This document shows positions 56,801-64,000 of a DNA stretch of 64,000 nucleotides, in pieces. The stretch is from Hofstenia miamia. Taxonomy: Eukaryota > Xenacoelomorpha > Acoela. Position numbers and translations under genes: made by a program. The notes beneath the pieces were generated by a model that did no database searches, was not told the origin of the DNA, and saw only the letters and a list, made by a program, of their open reading frames with translations. The stretch covers positions 1,186,665-1,250,664 of the forward strand of contig SCFE01000120.1 in NCBI GenBank assembly GCA_004352715.1, given 5' to 3'. Position 1 is the first letter of the stretch, and each line of letters opens with the position of its first letter.

Positions 56801-59800
56801 AAAAGAATCATCAAGAGTGCATCAATCACAATGAAGTATTCGACATTGTTGTGTCTATGTCAAAATAGTTGATTTTTAGAATGAACTCTTGATTTGAATA
56901 CCAGTGGCATCTTTCAGGTTGTAATTGCCCCTACAAATAATAAAAAAATATTTTATTAAATGCCCTGTAAGTTTTCGCTTCAGTGATTAACTATATATAA
57001 GCAAAAATTAGATATAATGTAAGTATTAAAAAATATATATATTTATATTTAAGAGAATATATTCATCAAAAATAAATGTTTTAAAAATATTCTGTTGAAT
57101 ACATATGTAATAATATGTCAGGAAAATTTTGGCGGAAGTTCGTCAAGGTGTATTGCTTCGGACCTCTTGATAAAGGTTAGGATTTAGTAGAAGCTCGAGA
57201 AAACAGTTACTAAAAACCAATAGTTTTCCTTTCATATCATTTTAAGAGACCGGTTTGTTTCCAATGTAACGAGGTTAAATTCAGTTTAGGCAGAAATGGA
57301 AGGCAGTGTTCCAAACCCATTCTTCCTGAATTTCTGCCTTTGGGTTATGTAGCATTCTTATTTAACAAAATTGTACTTTTGAAAGAAATTAAGCAAAAAC
57401 ATTATTCCTTAGCAACGTTCATAAAGACATGCAATTTTTTTGTGAAAATGAAATACAAACACAATACATTATTTCTAATATTCTTTTCCCCTCAACGTTC
57501 TTCTCATTTTATTTTCAAAAATTTTCCACTTTAATATGTAGGTATCAGTACCACATATCTTTTGCACAAAATTTTCTGCAACTTTTATAAATTGAATTTG
57601 GGGCAGGTGCCCCTACCCAGGCCTCCTTATAAGAAATAAACCCTGGCATCTACTAACATCATTTAAATTTTTATAGATTAAGCAACAATTAGACTAGGGG
57701 TTGGCTATAAAACCTTATCACCAGTAGTGGTGTAATTAAGTTATTGAGGTGACTATCTATTTTTAAATATCATAGAGATGCATTTCCCACAAAGTATATT
57801 TTTTAAATTTTAAAATGCATGAAAAATATACTTTTAGTAAGTTTTCAAGCATAAATCACAAATATAAATGGTTAGACTATGATTTCTCCAATAACAAATG
57901 AAATCGTCCATTGACTATCAAAGATATACCGAAAGCCATTAAGCTCATATTTTAATCCAAAATTTCAGCTCATGTTTTTCAAAGTGTGCTTAATGACCAG
58001 AGCTCTTTCGGGATCAAGAAATTAGATAGATTAGATTAGATGAATAGAGAAAATTCAGGTAGAAAAGTTCACAAAAATTTAAAGTCTGTTTAATTAACGG
58101 AATTATATGTGAACACTTGAATTTAACATTTTTAGGAATGGTTTTGAGATATTTTAAAGATTTATTTAACAATTAAAATGTTTTTATATGCCCATTTTCA
58201 CAACTAAAGCAGTTGCAAGTACAGTTCAAATAAGTCTTCAAAAGTTTTAATAAAAAGGCTTTCTTTTCGATAAAGAGGCTCAGATAATAATAGTAGTTCA
58301 TTTGCTTAAGATGGAATCTCTATCAAAATTTTCTTCCGCATCCATTACAAAGTTTGAAAGCCAAAATATAAACGGAGCTAAATCCCCATTCTATTGCTTC
58401 ACTGGCGTAAATTCATGTTGTTACTATATTTCCTTTTAATCATGCTAAATATTTCACCTACATGATTAAAATTGGATTATATATAATGATAAAATGAGTA
58501 GTCTAGAATGTTGTTCTGCCAAAACCTCAATTTTCAGATAATGAGGACTATCGAATGATGCCACAATTTTGATCAAAAGCGTTGGTAGTTTGATGGTGGT
58601 TTGTACCACGAAACGTGATTTAATTCAAATGCATATACATTAAACTCTTGATACAAACTAAATTGCAATTTTTAGAACGCTTATGATTAGAAGATATTTG
58701 TGATATTCTAATATAAAATAACTAACTCTTCTTCTTGTACTAGCTTTACTATTATGTAAAAAATTGATTTGTTCGAATCTTTGAAGAATTTTAGTAAAGA
58801 TTGTTAAGAAAATTGAAAGCCTTTTACATGAACAATCTTTGAGGTTAGGCCCGTTCAGACAATGACGAAAATTATTGTGCTTGTAGTACATGCAAATAAG
58901 AATTTTGTCAATAAAAAATATTCAATTATTTTCAGAAAATTAGGCAGCCTAGTTACCATTGGGAGCAATAACTACTCTAAAATATTTTTTTGGGAAAAAA
59001 ACTAGGTGAGCCCTGCAAAGTCAAAAATTGTCGCGCAGATGCGTTCCTAGACGGGTCAGATTTTAAATATCTTCATTAGTTTGGGAGTTATAAGCCAAAG
59101 CTGATATTGAAAAATTCTTAATATAATTCGTGTTAATCAACTGCCGTAATTACATTCATTTGCATACTGGTTTTTCGATTATATAAAATTTTAGTCTATA
59201 AATATACTTGATTGAATCCTTCTTAATATTTTATTGGTGTTCATTTATATTGCTGTAAAACATCATTATGCATTTTAAATAGTCTAATATAATTATCACT
59301 TTTTATGGTATAGTAAACAAATAAGATAGCGAAGATTCGACGTTAAACACTTCGTTTATTGTCTCTTTAATTTCAATAAAAAAAGCCTTCTTATCATGTC
59401 GGCACAAAATCACCAGCTTGATTTAATGGGAGTTGTGAAAAATTAATGAACAAGGGATGGACTTAAGTCTATTTGCTCTTAAAATGTCTCCTCGGTCTTT
59501 AATAGTGAGTAAATATAATTCCTTAAAAAGTTTGAAATAAAGTAGAATGACATTTCAGAGGGATAAATCGATTTAAGCATATGTATTTAGAGATAGGAAA
59601 TAAAAATCGATTGAAAAAATGATTTAAGCCATTATTAATGTTGGAAAATCTACAATTTCTCAGTGGTCTTTAAATGCACTTCAAATTTTATTATTTTAAA
59701 ATAAACGTTTTATGAAATAATTCTTCAAAGAAATGATATAGATGTAGTTTTTTAAATATCAAATATCACTTTCTTTCATATTTTCAAAATTAAGACACCA

Positions 59801-59860
59801 ATTCTAAGTTGGTTTCAAATTTTAGGTGAATTCTTTTAATTAACAATATAATTTTAAGAC
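53870..59860. other. AT-rich non-coding DNA
   Basis: Only short random-looking frames. A small hairpin (AGGCAGAAAT...ATTTCTGCCT) lies at about 57286-57343. No product recognised. Confidence 0.4.
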
Positions 59861-60016
59861 TCATTTTAATCTTTTTTTATTAATATCGACTCCCAGATGC
59901 TTTCGAAGTAGCCTTCGCATTGTAAATATAATAAATGGGTTTATGTAAAGAATTAGCGTTCGAATTGCCTGCCAAAGAATGGTGTTCTTTTGGTTCTTCC
60001 AACAATTTGACGGATT
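59861..60016 (-). CDS. TM7 and C-tail of a seven-transmembrane receptor, copy C (partial)
   Basis: The minus frame reads NPSNCWKNQKNTILWQAIRT, LILYINPFIIFTMRRLLRKH and LGVDINKKRLK, then stop. INPFIIF is an NPxxY-like TM7 ending, and RRLLRKHLG resembles helix 8 (copy A has LIRKIKRHLG). A stop codon lies directly upstream (60019-60017), and no clean acceptor was found except a possible AAAAG before NTILWQA. It may be a terminal exon or a fragment; TM1-TM6 were not located. Confidence 0.4.
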   Translation of the reverse strand, partial: NPSNCWKNQKNTILWQAIRTLILYINPFIIFTMRRLLRKHLGVDINKKRLK

Positions 60017-60947
60017 TTAAATTAAAACTAATTATAAGGAACTTAATTAATCCAATAAAAAATTTTTGGCATGATTTGACGGAATTCCTTCTAAAGCAAT
60101 TACCAAAAAGTTGACTTTACAGTTGACACATTGGAGAATATGATAAATTGGTTTAAATTTATTTAATATTTTTCTTTTAATAAAGTCTGATACTAAAAAA
60201 TTGTAAGCCAAATCAAAAAAGTGATTTTTCTTGATGATTCTTCATGAATTACTATGTTTTCAAAAGCATCCATGAGGTGATTTCCTAGAAATGCCGTAAG
60301 TTTTGTGATTTTCTTAAACAAAACTTGTTGTTACTTCAATTCCTTGCAATAAACGTTTAGAAGCTTATTCAAGGTTTGAGAATATTTTTATGAATGTGTT
60401 TTAATTTGAAACGACAACAGTAACATTGTCATCAATTTTATTATCAAATAGTAAAATTGGTGTTGGTTTAAATTTAATAAACAGCAGTAAAAACAAATTA
60501 ATTACAAACATTGTTCTCAAAAGACTCATCTTTGCAAATAAATGGCTTGTATGTATTTTCATATTTTATTGAGGTCAATAAATGTAATGCTTAGCATCGA
60601 AGAGTTTTAGATTATTGTCTCCAAAGCAATTCTAATTGACAAAAATCAAATGTTCAATTTCGATTGTGTTGAATGCCAATTTGTCCAGAAGAAATCAGAA
60701 TTCATCAATTTCAATTTATGCATTCATTCTAAGCAATATAAGTTAATTAGAAAGACTCTGAGTCATTTAACATCACTAATTTCTGGTAGATATCAATTTG
60801 AAAAATGATATATGAAAAATTAAAGTGATTAAGTAATTTGGAAATGCATTAAACCTAAATAACCTAACCATTATTTATCATTTGTAATGGTTTTATAAAA
60901 AACTATTAAAGCTCATACTTCACAAAATAAAAAATTACTAAAATCTG

Positions 60948-61250
60948 AGAACGTCACAGGATAGAGGATTCGCTCAGGCACGCCTTTGCGTGAAATCTCC
61001 GATCCCGGTGGTTTCGGCACCAAGCAAGTTTGGGCGGTCTACCGACAGAAAAGAAAATATTTGAGATTAGATGTTACTCCCAAGGGTTTTATAAATCACT
61101 ACTACCTGAACGCTAGACATGGAGAAAATATTCCATTAAAAATATGCTTTCACACTCTAAGCACAGGGACAGGATGGTTGAAACAAGGCAGAAAAAACTC
61201 TCGACTTGACATAACTCGAGCTGCTCTACTTTTTTGTTGAGCCAACCCGA
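60948..61250 (+). other. GC-richer island with an unidentified open frame
   Basis: Composition changes sharply from the AT-rich neighbours at about 60950-61060. The plus frame 60986-61240 reads ISDPGGFGTKQVWAVYRQKR and ends ITRAALLFC. The minus strand is also open over part of it. No motif is recognised. It could be a foreign insertion, an exon, or a repeat end, since GAGCCAACCCGATCTGTAGG follows. Confidence 0.3.
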
Positions 61251-61454
61251 TCTGTAGGTTGAGAATATTATAACCTGCCAGCTGGCTGTGTAATCAAATA
61301 TGTAAATTCGAGCAAACACAATTACTACAATATCTTAATAAATGCTTCTAAAGTAAGGTGAATAACCCCTGGTGATAAAATAGTTGATTTTTGGTATTTT
61401 CTATTATATTTTTAAGGCCATGCAAAAAGAGAAATACTTAGAAAAATTTTTGGT

Positions 61455-61550
61455 AAATGGCAGGTTGACGAAACATCTTGACCCGACAAAGCCCAAACCC
61501 AACCAATCTGGAAGTCGACTCGACCCGCTCACACCTAACAGTGTTAATTA
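61455..61550. repeat. GACCCGAC/CGACTCGACCCG word cluster
   Basis: Words CTTGACCCGACAAAGCCC, AACCCAACC, AGTCGACTCGACCCGC and TCACACCTAA resemble ends of hAT-like MITEs. Related text is at about 19430-19460. Confidence 0.4.
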
Positions 61551-62559
61551 ACACATGTTTTTACCAGTGTTTCCTAAAGTGTTAATAAGAGTTCTTACAT
61601 TATAGTGTTTTAGCAGAACAGCGACTTTAACTGAATATCTCGGTTAATATGCCGCACTCCATTAATTATAAAAAGATAAACATATTATAAGTGTCATGGC
61701 CATAACGTTATTCATAATCTTTCATATTTTGCAATGCATTCCCCTCTCAAAATTTTTGAAATAGGATCTTAGCTAAATTTCTTATATGTCTGCAAATGCA
61801 TTTCTATAGAAAATTGTTCATTAAATGTTTTTGTTTTAACATGTTAATTGATGGTTTTGGCTTTAATGAAATTTCTAAGGTGAAGAACACATGAGGTACT
61901 GTTAAGAACCCCACCATGCAGGAATAATTTTTAGTAAAAATTTTCTCAATATCTTAGGAAGCATCTTTACCCATAGATGTGTCAATCTCCAAGAATTTTC
62001 TTATTTCGATTTTATCTTTATGGATACAATGGGTAGTTAATGGTTAATCCCTTTATTATGATACACACCAAGAACATTGGAAAATGTAATTTTCCGTAAT
62101 ATTCGGTAAAAAATTGAAGTTAAAAGTAGTTTGTAAGCATATATTTTGCAATATTTCATCATTGAAGTTTCCCTTCTTCCTCGTCGAAAAAATTTTTTTC
62201 GAAAAAATTCAGGAACATTTCTTAAGCCTATATTTAAAAAAATTCCAATTCTAAAAACATATGCTTCATTTATTGTACCGTTAGGTGGGCTAGTATTAAA
62301 AACAGTTAGAATAAAATATTATTATATAAAATATGAAATTAATGAAAAGCACAGATCAGACAAAATTTGGAAATTTTATTTACTAATGGCAATTTGAAAA
62401 AATGCGTTACTCTGTATGTATGAAAATATATACAAATGGTTTCTCCATGGATTTAATGATCAGAATATTAATTTTGAATGTGAAAGGAAGCTAAATTAAA
62501 CATCCCTTGTGTCCCATTACAGATGAGCTTTTTACAAATTTAGTCATTGTTAGACATTA

Positions 62560-62911
62560 GCTAATACAAACATATATAAATATATTCTAAAAGGAAAACA
62601 CATTGAACGTTTCGATTATATTATATAATCATCATCAGCAAATAATTTGCGGCAAAAATATTTTTACAATATATAAACTACACTAAAATTATAAAATTAA
62701 ATCTAAAATAAATATAAATACTTAGTTGGATTAATCTATTTATTTAATAGCTTTGTTTTGTCAATGTTGGTAATTTCAATGGCTTCTGCAATTTTTGTAC
62801 ATTTTGTTCTTCTAATGATCTTAAAATTTTCAATATTGATATTATGAATGTGATTAAAAATTTCTGATGTTAAATGGCCATTGATGTGCTCTTTGATTCG
62901 TATATATATAT
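62560..62911 (-). mobile_element. 5'-truncated Penelope-like element, third copy
   Basis: The minus frame from the TA run reads RIKEHINGHLTSEIFNHIHN, INIENFKIIRRTKCTKIAEA and IEITNIDKTKLLNK, then stop at 62736. It is clearly homologous to the copy at 49.8-50.1 kb (RIKENLNGHLEKEIFNHHHE). The 5' end is cut at (TA)n and a gap (62912-62973). A hammerhead follows about 100 nt after the stop, then an AT-rich tail at about 62565-62590. Confidence 0.8.
62610..62638 (-). ncRNA. Hammerhead ribozyme core in PLE 3' region
   Basis: Minus strand: CTGATGA, T, stem II GATTATA-TAA-TATAATC (7 perfect pairs), GAAA, then self-complementary AACGTT. This is the cleanest core in the window. Confidence 0.75.
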
Positions 62912-62973
62912 NNNNNNNNNNNNNNNNNNNNNNNNNNNNNNNNNNNNNNNNNNNNNNNNNNNNNNNNNNNNNN
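62912..62973. other. Assembly gap (62 N) inside a TA tract
   Basis: Both sides are TA repeats (62901-62911 and 62977-63006). Confidence 1.
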
Positions 62974-63009
<36 letters not shown>

Positions 63010-64000
63010 TATACTTGAGTATCATTTAAATTTATAAATGCAATAGGTAAAGTTTTGAATAAATCCTAATTTCATTATTCCAATATTTGTAAATATTCAA
63101 AATATTGCCATAAAAATTACACATTAATAGCAAAATACACTGAAAAAATGATCTTTAAATGTCTAAGAATTATTATTAAAATTGACTTCAAAACTGACTA
63201 GGTAATTGGAAATATATTCTAAACAATTCATTAGCAAAATTTTTCATTTACTGTCTTCAAAAAAATTTTGTTGTTTTCAAGCATTAAATTCAGCTTTGAA
63301 AAAAATTCTTTCTGCAGCTTGTCTTGTCTTTAATGCGTTCTGTAAAGAGCTGTATTCAATAGGCTCAAGTTTTCATATAGAATTGGCCTCATATTTTATA
63401 ATTTTTGGTACTTCTACTTACATATTATTTTAGAAATGCTCATGGTCCGACTGCGCCTTAGTCAGGGCCGAGCCGGGCTTGGGCCAAAGTATTGAAAAAA
63501 GTGGAGTGACATTTCAAAATAACTTGCTATTAAACAACAATGCACGTAATACAAATGAAATTGAATGTCATATAATTTACAATAAATCTGTTGAAAAATA
63601 GTGTTTACATTTTAAAATAAACGAAAATTCAATTTAAGTTTTTCATTTTAGTGTATAGGCTTTATTATAAATTTCTAGAATAACCAACTTTGGTCTATCA
63701 AACTGAAAGATTGAAGAAATTTTTTTGTAAGGATAAAAAATTGGGCCTAAATTGGAGCAAATCGACATTATTTTCCATGGTGCAGTACAGGTTTGTTCCA
63801 AAGTTTTCGGCCTATTTCTGTGTTATGCCCAATTAGATTTTTTCGTTATCTATAAGTATTACAGCTCTGTCAGTGCAAGCAGGAGGAGCTGTTACCAGAT
63901 AAATTAGTAAAAACAAAAATACCCATCATAGTAGATACAGGCAAATAGTAGTTAAGTTGCAATTATAATAAATCCAATTAAACGTTGGTAGCGATATGGG
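63010..64000. other. AT-rich non-coding DNA
   Basis: A short GC-richer patch (CAGGGCCGAGCCGGGCTTGG at about 63463) resembles the MITE word clusters. Otherwise nothing recognised. Confidence 0.4.

Noticed and set aside
57286-57343. Hairpin AGGCAGAAAT...ATTTCTGCCT as a microRNA precursor
   Set aside because: Stem of about 15 pairs with a bulge and a 19-nt loop is too weak to call a microRNA without small RNA data.

Overview
The window is AT-rich, repeat-dense eukaryotic DNA, most likely from an invertebrate animal. Signs are many (TA)n tracts, five multi-base assembly gaps plus four single Ns, many decayed transposons, and short-intron genes for multi-pass membrane proteins. Introns of 56 and 78 bp and class-A-like serpentine receptors would fit a nematode, but the species cannot be fixed from sequence alone. 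There are no operons, CRISPR arrays, rRNA genes or tRNA genes that I can see.

Layout. 0.7-2.3 kb: a minus-strand seven-transmembrane (7TM) receptor-like gene (copy B) whose intron carries a dead non-LTR retrotransposon fragment. 3.1-10.7 kb: a transposon cluster with a TTAA-flanked MITE, a piggyBac with its catalytic core deleted, an inverted-repeat element, a MITE with AACAACGTTGTT words, a head-to-head mariner-like pair around a gap, and a decayed Tc1 element. 11.6-15.3 kb: a hAT transposase relic interrupted by a LINE, which itself has an exact 366-bp tandem duplication. 15.6-15.9 kb: an FKBP12-like pseudogene. 16.3-18.3 kb: the best gene, a second minus-strand 7TM receptor (copy A). A C-terminal TM7-like piece of a third receptor (copy C) lies at 59.9-60.0 kb. 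From 19 kb on, most DNA is AT-rich and non-coding, with relics of LINEs, Tc1/mariner elements, MITEs, minisatellites and Penelope-like elements (PLEs).

Most interesting system. Hammerhead-ribozyme cores (CTGANGA, stem II, GAAA) occur at least six times, plus one degenerate copy. Three lie about 70-100 nt after the stop codon of a PLE GIY-YIG endonuclease C-terminus. Two form an inverted pair in a 294-bp element bounded by a perfect 14-bp target duplication. Nearly all the others lie between (TA)n tracts, which suggests PLE insertion into TA microsatellites and may explain several gaps.

A second pattern is that many non-autonomous DNA elements have ends built from one short, often palindromic word repeated many times, with a different word in each family. 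Several duplications beside single Ns look like assembly artefacts and are flagged as such.
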